A stretch of 64,000 nt of DNA from Chryseobacterium sp. (GCF_008831505.1 NZ_CP044507.1:2626368-2690367); one strand, 5' to 3'; shown: positions 48,601-57,910, numbered from the stretch's first letter. Made by a program: numbers and translations. Notes: generated by a model from the letters alone, not told the origin.

Positions 48601-50763
48601 CTAAAAATAATGTCCTAAGATTACACTGAATATTCCTTTTTCGCGGTTGAAGGAATGGCTGTAGTTAATTTTAATCTGACCCAAAGGGGATTTGTAGCCG
48701 GCAGTCAGTCCTGCAGAGGATTCTGAAAGATAAAATATATCATCGACTTCAATGTCATTAAATAAATTGGCTGCACTAACAGTCAGATCTGCGAAGAAGT
48801 TCCGGTAAAAATTGATCTGCAGCGAGTTTGAAGTCATCAGTAAGTTTCGGCTGCTTTGCTCTCCAAACTGGTAGCCCTGAAACGCGAAGAAATTACCCAA
48901 ATTCTGCTCAAAGATCCCTCCGATACGGTATAGCTTATAATCCGAAACTTCCTCTCCCAAAGTTAATCCTCCGGCCAAGAGCAGCCGATATGTGATTATG
49001 CGGGACAGCGGAAAATTAAACTGAGCGGAAAGTCTGGTTTGAAAGGTGCGTCCTTCCTGACTTTCACTCAGCAAATCCAGCAGTTTTCCTTCGGCATTCA
49101 GCAATATACCTTTGGTAGGGAAGCTGCGGTTGTCCTGGGTATCCGATTTAATAAACAGATAAGGATTTAACAATTTCTGAACATTGGTATAATCAGGCTG
49201 TCCGTTAATCTTAGATTCATAATAATCGTGACTTAAACCGCCACCAACAGCATATCTGTCCTTCCATATTGACTGTACGAAGGCTTCTGTACGCAGCCAG
49301 TTCCAACTTTCTGTTCGGTTTGCGTTACCGTCACGCAAGTCCAGCGACATGCCGGAGGCATACAGACCAAATCCGGGAATGTAACCATTATCAATAAAGT
49401 AATTGAGGTAATATCGTGGTTTATCGCCAGCTACCAGATCCAGCGATACGGTTGAATTTCGAAATAGCAGTCTTTTGGCAGTTAGATTGACAAGCAGGCC
49501 CGTTTTGAAGACCTCGTCATAATGCAGGCCAAATTTCAGGAAGAAGCGCGTGTCATCTTCGGTAACATCCAGTTTCAGGATATTGCTTTCTTCTCCCTGT
49601 ACAATATCATAATTCACCAGAGTGTAATTGTTGGTAGCATAAAGTTTATCCACCATACGGTTAATGGTTCCATAGGTGAGCAGTGCCGGCAGGCGCAGGT
49701 TCATCTTACCTTCAATATAGTTTTTGCGGAATATTCTGTTGTTCTGAACTACAAGACTGTCAATTTTATACAGGTTGCTGTATACATTCATAGGCACTCG
49801 GAGCAGTGTCTGCTCCCGTTTGGGTAATTTAGAAAGAACCGGGGCATACTTCTGTGCCGCTACATAACCGGAGTCCAGGATGGCTGCCTTCGCATCATAG
49901 CTGGTAGCAGTCATACCGGTAAGATCGGGCTGTATATTGATATCAGTATAGGCATACTGTGCCCGGGTTTCCTTCTGAATGCCAAAATCAATCACCTGAT
50001 TCAGTATATCAAGTGCACTGCGCATGTTTTCACGGCTGGCAAGTCCCTGGCTCAGGTCTACACCTATTACTACATCAATACCTCTATCTTTAAGGGGTTT
50101 TGATGGGTAATTTATGGTCATTGCGCCATCTATATACAGCGAATCACCGATCTTCACCGGATCCATCAGGGAAGGGAAGGCGGAACTGGCCATAATGGAA
50201 CTTACCAGATCGCCCTTCTCCAGAACTTCCATTTTTCCGCTTTCAAGATTTGTGGCAATGCATAGAAACGGGATAGGTAATTCAGAAAAATCATTTATAT
50301 TGGATACATTCTTAAAGAGTTCCCTTAGGAGATAGATATTCTTCTGTCCTGTGGATATTGCTTTTGGCAGCACATTTATTTTTCCGTCCTTCACAGGGAC
50401 AGTCAGGATATATTTGTCTACAGATTTATTAAAGAACGAAGTCTCCTGCCTTGTCTTTTCATTTGCAATAATGTTATAGAAATCGGTGTCCAGTACAATC
50501 TTTTCAATGTCTTTCGCTGTATAACCTGAGGCATAAAGACCACCCACGATTGCACCCATACTGGTACCTGAAATATAATCTACTTTTACCCCCAGTGAGT
50601 CCAGTACCTTAAGTACTCCCACATGTGCAAAACCTTTGGCACCTCCACCCGACAGTGAAAGGCCGATACGGGGGTTGGGAGGTATTTTGAAATCTTCCTT
50701 CACCTGCGCTTTCACGAAGATCAGGGTTAGACAAAACAGTAACAGATGAAGTAGTTTTCCCAT
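48601..50763 (-). CDS. patatin-like phospholipase with outer-membrane barrel
   Basis: A 720-residue exported protein. After a signal peptide (about 1-19) comes a patatin domain with Gly-Gly-Gly-Ala-Lys-Gly (oxyanion) near 40, Gly-Thr-Ser-Met-Gly near 65 (nucleophile Ser) and Asp-Gly-Ala near 212. Residues 320-400 form a POTRA-like linker. A C-terminal barrel of the BamA/Omp85 type ends in Gly-His-Tyr-Phe with the terminal aromatic residue. This is the PlpD (type Vd autotransporter) layout, but here the catalytic domain may stay surface-bound. Substrate is presumably lipid. Confidence 0.88.
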   Translation of the reverse strand: MGKLLHLLLFCLTLIFVKAQVKEDFKIPPNPRIGLSLSGGGAKGFAHVGVLKVLDSLGVKVDYISGTSMGAIVGGLYASGYTAKDIEKIVLDTDFYNIIANEKTRQETSFFNKSVDKYILTVPVKDGKINVLPKAISTGQKNIYLLRELFKNVSNINDFSELPIPFLCIATNLESGKMEVLEKGDLVSSIMASSAFPSLMDPVKIGDSLYIDGAMTINYPSKPLKDRGIDVVIGVDLSQGLASRENMRSALDILNQVIDFGIQKETRAQYAYTDINIQPDLTGMTATSYDAKAAILDSGYVAAQKYAPVLSKLPKREQTLLRVPMNVYSNLYKIDSLVVQNNRIFRKNYIEGKMNLRLPALLTYGTINRMVDKLYATNNYTLVNYDIVQGEESNILKLDVTEDDTRFFLKFGLHYDEVFKTGLLVNLTAKRLLFRNSTVSLDLVAGDKPRYYLNYFIDNGYIPGFGLYASGMSLDLRDGNANRTESWNWLRTEAFVQSIWKDRYAVGGGLSHDYYESKINGQPDYTNVQKLLNPYLFIKSDTQDNRSFPTKGILLNAEGKLLDLLSESQEGRTFQTRLSAQFNFPLSRIITYRLLLAGGLTLGEEVSDYKLYRIGGIFEQNLGNFFAFQGYQFGEQSSRNLLMTSNSLQINFYRNFFADLTVSAANLFNDIEVDDIFYLSESSAGLTAGYKSPLGQIKINYSHSFNREKGIFSVILGHYF

Positions 50764-53214
50764 TTAATTCTTTATATAAATTCTTTTTACCCGCCGGGAA
50801 ATAGAGGTCAATACCTCATATGGAATTGTTGCGCAATAGTCTGCGAACTGTTCCAGGGTGGGTTTGGAATTGAAAATAATTACTTCGGACCCTTCCTGTA
50901 CTTCCAGCATGCCTATGTCCACCATCAGCATGTCCATGCATATATTTCCGACTATTGGGCAAAGTGTACCCTTCACCGACACATGACCTCTTCCGTTACC
51001 AATCATCCGGGGAACACCGTCAGCGTAGCCCACAGGAACGGTTGCGATCCTGGTATCTTTCTCCACCCTATGGCGGCGACTGTAACCCACAGAATCACCC
51101 GCCATTACATGAGAAATCTGTGAAATGACGGTCTTAAAAACTACAGCATTGCGTAGCTGCTTTTTAACTTTCGGTTCTGCAGAAATTCCAACCATCCCTA
51201 TTCCGATCCGCACCATATCAAACTGATATTCTGTAAAAGAGGTGATACCGGCAGAATTCAGAATATGCAGGATAGGCCGGTAACCAAGGGCTTTTATCAT
51301 CACTTCGGTGTTGCGAGAGAATGTTTCAATCTGACTAAGGGCATATTCCCGCTCATCAGACATATCTGAAGTTGAAAGATGACTGAAAATACTGGCTACC
51401 TTCAGGTTCATGGAATTGAGTTTCTCCGCAAGCAACACTAATTCTTCACTTTTAAAACCAAGACGGTGCATGCCCGTTTCCAGTTTGATATGAATAGGGT
51501 ACTGTTTGTCTACTCCAAGTTCATTCAGAGCGTTCCAGAAAAGATCCAAAACCCTGAAACTGTAAATTTCCGGTTCCAGATTATACTCGATAATTGCGTT
51601 ATAGCTGTGCTGCTCGGGATTCATCACAATGATGGGGGTGGTGATTCCATTCTTCCTTAGGTCCATGCCTTCATCTGCATAGGCCACGCCCAGATAGTCT
51701 ATGTGGTGATGCTGAAGGAACTCAGCAATTTCATAACCACCCAAACCGTAAGAGTATGCCTTGACCATAGCCATCATTTTGGTTTCGGGCTTCAGCAGTG
51801 CTTTATGGACATTGATATTATGAAGCAAAGCATTAAGATGAACTTCAAGTACGGTGTCGTGTTTCTGCAGCTCCAGAAGGTTTTTGATTTTTTCAATGGC
51901 AAACTTCCTGGCACCTTTCAGAAGGATCAGTGAATCCTCAATATGATTAAGTGTCTGGCTTTCGGTAAGTTCTGCTGCATCCCTGTAAACAAAGGAACTG
52001 GCCTCAAACAGGGCTTGATATTGTGTGATTTCAGATCCTATAAGGTATACCCGGTCAAACCGCTGCTCATTTACAAGCGCAGCCACTTCCTGATAAAGTG
52101 TTTCGGGGCTTTCTCTTACATCAATGATATCGGTCAGGATCAGAACTTTTTTTTCTTTCTTGTATTCCTTTATAAACTGGAATGCAATCTTCAGCGAATC
52201 AATGTCCAGGTTAAAGGAGTCGTTCACGACCAGATTACCCCGGACTCCGTGCACTGATTCCAGGCGCATTTCAACAGCTTTAAGTCCTTTCAGCTTTCGA
52301 ATGATTTCTTCGTTAGGCAAACCTATTTCTTTTAATACAGCTACCAGTGCAAGCACGTTTTGGAGGGTAGCTTCATCTTTTTGGGAGAGGCCAAACGTAA
52401 ATTCCTCACCAAAATAGGATACAGTGATCTCATGCGTGAATTGGTCCCACCCGGAAACAACACTGAGTGCATTCTGTGCCCCAAAACCGTAGGAAATGAG
52501 CTTACGGTCATTATACTTCTGCCATACCGCGTCATAAACTCCCGGGTGATCACCGTTAAAGATGATGATCTGAGAATTCTTAAACAACTTCAGTTTTTCC
52601 GAAATCAACTCTTCTTCAGAACTGAAATTCGCCGAGTGTGCGGTACCAATATGAGTAAGAATTCCAATTTGAGGTGAAAAAATGTCCGACAGGACCGACA
52701 TTTCACCGGGTTGTGAAATCCCTGCCTCGAAGACGCCAAATTCATTTTTGTGGCCGATTTGCAGTAAAGACAGCGGTAAACCTATTTGTGAATTGAAACT
52801 TTTCGGGCTTTTTACAGTATCATACAGGTTGAATATACACTGGTAGAGCCATTCCTTAACGATGGTTTTGCCGTTACTGCCCGTAATTCCAATCGTTTTC
52901 AGTGTGGGAAATGATGCAAGATGATATTTAGCCAGTTTCTGAAGAAATCGCACGGAATTTTCGACCAAAATCCAGGTAATACCTTCTTCATCACTTGCTT
53001 TATTTTCGGAGATAATAATTCTGATACCTCTTTCAAGAACTTCAGGAATATATTTTTCACCGCTGTTTTGGCTGGTGTTAATTGCTATGAAAGCCCGGTC
53101 CTGCACGGCAAAAAGATTCCGGCTGTCGAAGGAGATATATTTCACCACCGCGGACCCGTCACCCACAAGCGCACTGCCTGTAATCTCTGCAATTTGTGCT
53201 GCGGTGTAATTCAT
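50764..53214 (-). CDS. bifunctional MurF ligase / alanine racemase
   Basis: An 816-residue fusion. The MurF half (about 1-440) adds D-Ala-D-Ala to the UDP-MurNAc tripeptide. Its P-loop Gly-Ser-Asn-Gly-Lys-Thr is near 110-115, and the usual Asn-Asp-Ser-Phe-Asn region occurs near 335. The alanine racemase half (about 450-816) makes D-Ala with PLP: the lysine in Met-Val-Lys-Ala-Tyr-Ser is near 484, and the second tyrosine base in Gly-Tyr-Ser-Arg-Arg-His is near 710. This fusion is known in Bacteroidota. Both active sites look complete. It starts inside a 4-bp overlap with tdk. Confidence 0.95.
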   Translation of the reverse strand: MNYTAAQIAEITGSALVGDGSAVVKYISFDSRNLFAVQDRAFIAINTSQNSGEKYIPEVLERGIRIIISENKASDEEGITWILVENSVRFLQKLAKYHLASFPTLKTIGITGSNGKTIVKEWLYQCIFNLYDTVKSPKSFNSQIGLPLSLLQIGHKNEFGVFEAGISQPGEMSVLSDIFSPQIGILTHIGTAHSANFSSEEELISEKLKLFKNSQIIIFNGDHPGVYDAVWQKYNDRKLISYGFGAQNALSVVSGWDQFTHEITVSYFGEEFTFGLSQKDEATLQNVLALVAVLKEIGLPNEEIIRKLKGLKAVEMRLESVHGVRGNLVVNDSFNLDIDSLKIAFQFIKEYKKEKKVLILTDIIDVRESPETLYQEVAALVNEQRFDRVYLIGSEITQYQALFEASSFVYRDAAELTESQTLNHIEDSLILLKGARKFAIEKIKNLLELQKHDTVLEVHLNALLHNINVHKALLKPETKMMAMVKAYSYGLGGYEIAEFLQHHHIDYLGVAYADEGMDLRKNGITTPIIVMNPEQHSYNAIIEYNLEPEIYSFRVLDLFWNALNELGVDKQYPIHIKLETGMHRLGFKSEELVLLAEKLNSMNLKVASIFSHLSTSDMSDEREYALSQIETFSRNTEVMIKALGYRPILHILNSAGITSFTEYQFDMVRIGIGMVGISAEPKVKKQLRNAVVFKTVISQISHVMAGDSVGYSRRHRVEKDTRIATVPVGYADGVPRMIGNGRGHVSVKGTLCPIVGNICMDMLMVDIGMLEVQEGSEVIIFNSKPTLEQFADYCATIPYEVLTSISRRVKRIYIKN

Positions 53215-53804
53215 TCCGGCAATGTTTTATTAAGTACATGATCAGCAAAGACGCGGCGGCTTACAGCTTCGTAACTTTCAGTTTCACCCAGTTCTACAAG
53301 ATTCACACTATCTGTAGTCCGCATGGAATAATTGGCCAGGTTTCCGGTTCTTTTACAAATGGCGTGAACCTTTGTTACATATTCGGCAGTAGCCATAAGA
53401 TTGGGCATAGAACCAAAAGGGCGTCCCATAAAGTCCATGTCCAAACCGGCTATAACTACCCGCACTCCATTGTTTGCCAACTGATTGGCAACATCTACAA
53501 TGCCGCTGTCAAAAAACTGTGCTTCATCAATTCCAACCACATCGCAGGTAGATCCCAGAAGCAGGATTTCGTTGGAGCTCTCCACAGGTGTGCTCCGGAT
53601 TTTGTTCAGGTTATGAGATACCACTTCGTCCACACCGTACCGAATATCAATTTGTGGCTTGAATATTTCAACTGTCTGTCCCGCCATTTCCGCGCGCCTT
53701 AGGCGGCGGATCAGCTCTTCGGTTTTACCGGAAAACATGGACCCGCAGATAACTTCCATCCAGCCGCTTTGTTTGGAATGATTTATTGTATTTTCTAAAA
53801 ACAT
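53211..53804 (-). CDS. tdk: thymidine kinase
   Basis: A 197-residue type II thymidine kinase for pyrimidine salvage. The P-loop Gly-Ser-Met-Phe-Ser-Gly-Lys-Thr is near 21-28. Asp-Glu-Ala-Gln-Phe-Phe near 95 contains the catalytic acid. The zinc ribbon is reduced: only Cys in Ala-Ile-Cys-Lys-Arg is evident. The ATG at 53804 is kept; a later Met at residue 16 would remove a poorly conserved lead. Its last 4 bp overlap the MurF-Alr start, so both are co-expressed from the box at 53832-53839. Confidence 0.93.
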   Translation of the reverse strand: MFLENTINHSKQSGWMEVICGSMFSGKTEELIRRLRRAEMAGQTVEIFKPQIDIRYGVDEVVSHNLNKIRSTPVESSNEILLLGSTCDVVGIDEAQFFDSGIVDVANQLANNGVRVVIAGLDMDFMGRPFGSMPNLMATAEYVTKVHAICKRTGNLANYSMRTTDSVNLVELGETESYEAVSRRVFADHVLNKTLPE

Positions 53805-53831
53805 TTGTTATTTTAGCCGTATAAACAAGTT

Positions 53832-53839
53832 CAAAATTA
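53832..53839 (-). promoter_or_regulatory. TAnnTTTG box before tdk
   Basis: Minus-strand TAATTTTG, 27 bp before the tdk ATG, in the divergent region shared with the gene at 53865. Confidence 0.5.
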
Positions 53840-53864
53840 CGCAAAATTTAGCAAGATATTTACC

Positions 53865-55037
53865 ATGCATAATTTTCAGGAAATTAAGGATCAGGCCTTC
53901 AGTGATGCCGCTTCCATCATCAGCAGACTGGGCAGAGTGTCAACTGCAGATGAGCTCGTAAATTCCGCTGAGGATATCTCGGAACTCAGTGAACTGGTGA
54001 CATTCCTGCAGCGGTTTGATTCTTATGCGCTGCGTCTCAATAAAAACGCTGCGGAAGATTCTGTAAATCAATCTGTAAGTCCTGATTTCGTAAGTCAGGA
54101 AGCAGTCTTTGAAGGTAATCCGTATATTGCTGAAGAAGAAGTGATCTTTAATAATAACTTTAATCTGATTGATGAATCTGAAATAGATCATCCTGAGATG
54201 GAAGACGATGTACTGGAAGAGGAAGCAGCTTTCAATAACGAACTGAATGAAATCGGCAAGGTAAGTGACCCGGTACCGCAATCAAATGCTGAAATTGACT
54301 TAAATGATGCAGAACCGGTGACTGCGACTTCTGTACATGACAGTCAAACTTCGGAAATGATGCCTGAAGCAGCAAGATCTTCTGAGGATGATAAGATGGA
54401 TTCTGAAAATCGTTCTGATGAAGAGCAGAAAGCTGATCCTATTTCGGATGAAGCAGATACTGCAGAACCCGCGAATGAAATCATCGAACCTGTTCTTGAT
54501 ACAGCCGAAACGGCGGAACCTTCGGAAACTGAAACAGAAGACAGAAAACCTGTGGAGTCACGCAGGAATATCATCGATATTGAACACGAGCAGAAGATGC
54601 AGGAGTTAAACCAGGTAGCCGAGAAGCTGCAGGAACAGCATGAAGAGAAGAAATTTAAACTGTCCAATATCAAAGGTTTAAAGAAGATACAGTCGCTCTT
54701 TGATGATGATCCGCTGGAAGAGGCGATGCGGGAAGACCATACACCGAAACCAGCCTCAGACAGCTTGCGTAAATCCAATATCCCTACAGATTTCATGGAG
54801 GCAGGAAAGCCTAAGCCGGAGTTCAAACTGGACTTAAATGACAAAATTGCGTTTTCAAAAATGCTTTTTGGCGGAAGTCAGTCCCGTCTGAATGAAACCA
54901 TCAGGGAACTTAACAGTTTTGCTACGCTGGAAGAAGCCCGTGAATATCTCAGCGATGCTTATTATGAGAATAACTGGGAGAAATCGGATGAGTATGCGCA
55001 ACGGCTTTGGAGTCTGGTGGAAAGCAAATTTCTATAA
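53865..55037 (+). CDS. acidic protein with conserved C-terminal module, unknown function
   Basis: A 390-residue protein without signal or membrane segment. The first 70 residues are helical (Ile-Lys-Asp-Gln-Ala-Phe-Ser-Asp). A very acidic Glu/Asp/Ser/Ala-rich linker of about 170 residues follows. A Gln/Glu/Lys coiled-coil piece is near 240-275. The C-terminal 75 residues look folded: Leu-Asp-Leu-Asn-Asp-Lys-Ile-Ala-Phe, then Phe-Gly-Gly-Ser-Gln, and a late Asn-Asn-Trp-Glu-Lys. I recall similar endings in other Bacteroidota hypothetical proteins. Function unknown; it overlaps no gene, as the ligase starts 14 bp later. Confidence 0.75.
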   Translation: MHNFQEIKDQAFSDAASIISRLGRVSTADELVNSAEDISELSELVTFLQRFDSYALRLNKNAAEDSVNQSVSPDFVSQEAVFEGNPYIAEEEVIFNNNFNLIDESEIDHPEMEDDVLEEEAAFNNELNEIGKVSDPVPQSNAEIDLNDAEPVTATSVHDSQTSEMMPEAARSSEDDKMDSENRSDEEQKADPISDEADTAEPANEIIEPVLDTAETAEPSETETEDRKPVESRRNIIDIEHEQKMQELNQVAEKLQEQHEEKKFKLSNIKGLKKIQSLFDDDPLEEAMREDHTPKPASDSLRKSNIPTDFMEAGKPKPEFKLDLNDKIAFSKMLFGGSQSRLNETIRELNSFATLEEAREYLSDAYYENNWEKSDEYAQRLWSLVESKFL

Positions 55038-55051
55038 TTAACAATCCCAAC

Positions 55052-56428
55052 ATGACGAACGGAATTTCCGGTTTCCTGAATATCTTCTTTATTGGAATCG
55101 CCGGCGTAGGTATGAGCGCGGTCGCTCAGTATATGCGGGGCATTGGTGCAAATGTTTCCGGCAGTGACCGATACTTTAAAAAAGACGAATATAACAAGAC
55201 CAGGGAGCAGCTGGAAGAGGAGGGCATCCTGTGTTTCGAGCAGGATGGTTCCGGAATTACGGATACTACAGATTTGGTTGTGGTTTCTACCGCTATCGAA
55301 GATACGGTGCCTGAGGTGAGGAAAGCACGTGACCTGGGTATCCAGATTATTAAGAGAAGCGAACTGTTGGCGCTGATAGCCAAAAGCAGAAAAACCATAG
55401 CAGTGGCCGGTACATCAGGAAAGTCCACTACCGCGGCGATGATTTATCAGATTTTCGCCGATGCCGGACTTTCGCCGGGAATAATTTCCGGAGCCGGATT
55501 AACAAGTATCATCAGAGAGGGAAAAATTGGAAATGCTGCTGTAGGAAGCGGTGAATGGCTTATTATTGAAGCTGATGAAAGTGATGGTTCCGTAGTGCTT
55601 TATGAGCCTGAAATAGGCCTGTTGCTCAATGTAGACCGTGACCATCAGGAAATTGATGAACTCATGGATCTCTTCACAGTTTTCAAAAATAATTGCAAAA
55701 GTTTATTTATTGTAAATCAATCCAATACGTTGGCGAAACAGCTGTCGGACAGCGCCGTAAATGATTTTGGATTTGAAAATGAGGAAGCAGGATGCAATGC
55801 CCGAAATTTCAGACAGGAGGGCTTAAAATTGTTTTTTACAATTGAAGATCAGAATTTTGAAATGAATGCGCTGGGTCAGCATTCCGTGGAAAATGCTGCA
55901 GCGGCCGTCGCAGTAGCCCTGAAAGCAGGAATTTCGCTTGACCAGTGCGCTGCGGGATTGTCCGGATATGAAGGTATCTATCGCCGGCATCAGATTCTGG
56001 GTGAAAAGCAAGGGGTATGGGTAATTGACGATTATGCCCACAATCCGGCTAAATGTGCGGCCTCTATCCGGGCCTGTCAGCCATTGGCACATAAGGTGAT
56101 CGCATGGTTTCAGCCCCACGGTTACGGCCCCACCAAGTTCCTGCGAAAGGATTTTGTTGATGAAATTTCCTGCGCATTGCGTCCTCAGGATGAAATCTGG
56201 ATGAGTGAGATTTTCTATGCAGGCGGTACGGCGGTAAAGGACATTTCTGCGGGCGATCTTATAGATGATTTGGCGGCAAAAGGCACTGATGCACATTTTG
56301 TGGCGAACAGGAATGATTTGCTGCCAGCACTCCGGCCCCGACTTCAGCCGGGAACAGTCCTCCTGCTCATGGGTGCCCGTGATCCCGGACTTGAAGAATT
56401 CACGAATAAACTTTTTAAAGACCTTTAA
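55052..56428 (+). CDS. Mur ligase family protein (MurC/Mpl-like) with variant P-loop
   Basis: A 458-residue Mur ligase starting with Phe-Ile-Gly-Ile-Ala-Gly-Val-Gly-Met-Ser, the UDP-sugar-binding pattern of MurC and Mpl. The ATP loop is Gly-Thr-Ser-Gly-Lys-Ser-Thr near 113-119, where MurC and Mpl normally have Gly-Thr-His-Gly-Lys-Thr-Thr. Ala-Asp-Glu-Ser-Asp-Gly-Ser near 165 and Asp-Asp-Tyr-Ala-His near 325 are normal for MurC. I use ATG 55052; the open frame reaches 55007. It could be a second MurC, an Mpl recycling ligase or a specialised paralogue. Its stop overlaps rsmI by one base. Confidence 0.8.
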   Translation: MTNGISGFLNIFFIGIAGVGMSAVAQYMRGIGANVSGSDRYFKKDEYNKTREQLEEEGILCFEQDGSGITDTTDLVVVSTAIEDTVPEVRKARDLGIQIIKRSELLALIAKSRKTIAVAGTSGKSTTAAMIYQIFADAGLSPGIISGAGLTSIIREGKIGNAAVGSGEWLIIEADESDGSVVLYEPEIGLLLNVDRDHQEIDELMDLFTVFKNNCKSLFIVNQSNTLAKQLSDSAVNDFGFENEEAGCNARNFRQEGLKLFFTIEDQNFEMNALGQHSVENAAAAVAVALKAGISLDQCAAGLSGYEGIYRRHQILGEKQGVWVIDDYAHNPAKCAASIRACQPLAHKVIAWFQPHGYGPTKFLRKDFVDEISCALRPQDEIWMSEIFYAGGTAVKDISAGDLIDDLAAKGTDAHFVANRNDLLPALRPRLQPGTVLLLMGARDPGLEEFTNKLFKDL

Positions 56429-57102
56429 TGTCCGGAATACTTTATTTTGTACCCACACCAATCGGGAATCTGGAAGATATGACCTTCCGCGCTGTACGGA
56501 TACTGAAGGAAGTTGATTATATCCTTTGCGAGGATACGCGCACTTCCGGCATACTCCTGAAACATTATGAAATTTCAAAACCTCTGAAATCTTATCATTT
56601 GCATAATGAACACCATTCTACCCAAAAGGTGATTGATGATCTCCGGGACGGAATGAACATCGCTATCATCACAGATGCCGGAACACCCGGTATTTCTGAC
56701 CCCGGCTATCTGTTGGCAAGGGCCGCGGCAGAGGTGGATTTGGAAATGCAGTGCCTGCCGGGACCCACGGCGTTTGTACCGGCCCTGGTAGTTTCGGGGT
56801 TACCCAACAATGAATTTCTGTTTGCGGGATTCCTGCCACAAAAGAAAGGCAGGCAAACCAAGCTTAAGCAACTGGCAGAAGAGAAAAAAACCATAATTTT
56901 GTACGAAAGTCCGCACAAGATCAATACAACTCTGGAGCAGGTCCGGGAATTTTTTGGCGAGGACACCAAAGCGAGCCTGAGCAGGGAAATTTCCAAGAAG
57001 TTTGAAGAAACAAAGCGCGGAAGCATAGCTGAACTTATTGAGTTTTCAAAAACAAAAACATTGAAAGGGGAGATTGTTCTCATTATCAACAACGTGATTT
57101 AA
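56428..57102 (+). CDS. rsmI: 16S rRNA (cytidine1402-2'-O)-methyltransferase RsmI
   Basis: A 224-residue tetrapyrrole-methylase-fold enzyme that methylates C1402 of 16S rRNA. Pro-Thr-Pro-Ile-Gly-Asn-Leu-Glu-Asp near 8-16 and Cys-Glu-Asp-Thr-Arg-Thr-Ser near 33-39 are diagnostic. Asp-Ala-Gly-Thr-Pro-Gly-Ile-Ser-Asp-Pro-Gly near 82-92 is complete. It lacks the C-terminal extension of longer RsmI. It shares one base with the ligase gene and is followed 4 bp later by fabG. Confidence 0.95.
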   Translation: MSGILYFVPTPIGNLEDMTFRAVRILKEVDYILCEDTRTSGILLKHYEISKPLKSYHLHNEHHSTQKVIDDLRDGMNIAIITDAGTPGISDPGYLLARAAAEVDLEMQCLPGPTAFVPALVVSGLPNNEFLFAGFLPQKKGRQTKLKQLAEEKKTIILYESPHKINTTLEQVREFFGEDTKASLSREISKKFEETKRGSIAELIEFSKTKTLKGEIVLIINNVI

Positions 57103-57106
57103 TTAA

Positions 57107-57856
57107 ATGAATATGGGATTATTAGAAGGAAAGGTGGCATTGATTACCGGCGGTTCCCGCGGAATTGGCAAGGGCATCGTAGAACGTTTTGCAGAACAGG
57201 GTGCACAGGTAGCTTTTACTTATGCCGGATCTGTGGAGAAAGCTGCAGAACTTGAAAAGTCACTCAGTTCCACAACAAAAATAAAAGGTTTCCAGAGTGA
57301 TGCTTCCGATTTTGACGCTGCACAGAAACTTGTGGATGACGTTATCGCGGAATTCGGAAAAGTAGACATACTTATCAATAATGCCGGCATTACCAGGGAC
57401 GGACTTTTACTGCGAATGAGTAAGGACGATTGGGATATCATCATGAAAACCAATCTGGATTCAGTATTCAATCTTACCAAAGCAGTTATAAAGCCCATGA
57501 TGAAGGCTAGAAACGGTTCCATTATCAATATGTCTTCCGTAGTAGGAATTCAGGGGAACGCCGGTCAGGCCAACTACGCGGCCTCTAAAGCTGGTGTAAT
57601 TGGTTTTACAAAGTCTGTTGCACTGGAGTTGGGTTCACGCAACATAAGATGTAACGCCATCGCCCCAGGCTTCATTGAAACCGAAATGACAGCGGCATTA
57701 GACCAGAAAGTAATTGAGGAATGGCGGAATGATGTTCCGCTGAAACGCGGTGGAATGCCTGAGGATGTAGCCAATGCCTGTGTATTTTTGGGCAGCGATA
57801 TGTCCGCTTATATTACTGGTCAGGTTCTGAACGTGTGCGGAGGTCTGCTTACTTAA
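57107..57856 (+). CDS. fabG: 3-oxoacyl-[acyl-carrier-protein] reductase FabG
   Basis: A 249-residue short-chain dehydrogenase, the ketoacyl-ACP reductase of fatty acid synthesis. Cofactor loop Thr-Gly-Gly-Ser-Arg-Gly-Ile-Gly is near 15-22. Asn-Asn-Ala-Gly-Ile-Thr-Arg-Asp near 89-96, a FabG trait, and Tyr-Ala-Ala-Ser-Lys near 157 are present. Other SDR roles are less likely because the whole FabG pattern is kept. Met3 at 57113 is an alternative start. Terminator follows. Confidence 0.92.
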   Translation: MNMGLLEGKVALITGGSRGIGKGIVERFAEQGAQVAFTYAGSVEKAAELEKSLSSTTKIKGFQSDASDFDAAQKLVDDVIAEFGKVDILINNAGITRDGLLLRMSKDDWDIIMKTNLDSVFNLTKAVIKPMMKARNGSIINMSSVVGIQGNAGQANYAASKAGVIGFTKSVALELGSRNIRCNAIAPGFIETEMTAALDQKVIEEWRNDVPLKRGGMPEDVANACVFLGSDMSAYITGQVLNVCGGLLT

Positions 57857-57881
57857 TATCGAAAGCATAAAGATATTAAAT

Positions 57882-57910
57882 AACCCCTTTTATCCATGAT
57901 AAAGGGGTTT
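57882..57910 (+). terminator. fabG terminator
   Basis: AACCCCTTTTATC (from 57882) pairs with GATAAAGGGGTT around a 3-nt loop with one bulged T, ending in a short T run. Confidence 0.8.

Noticed and set aside
53196..53702. 168-residue plus-strand frame over tdk
   Set aside because: Opposite to thymidine kinase with all motifs; shadow frame.
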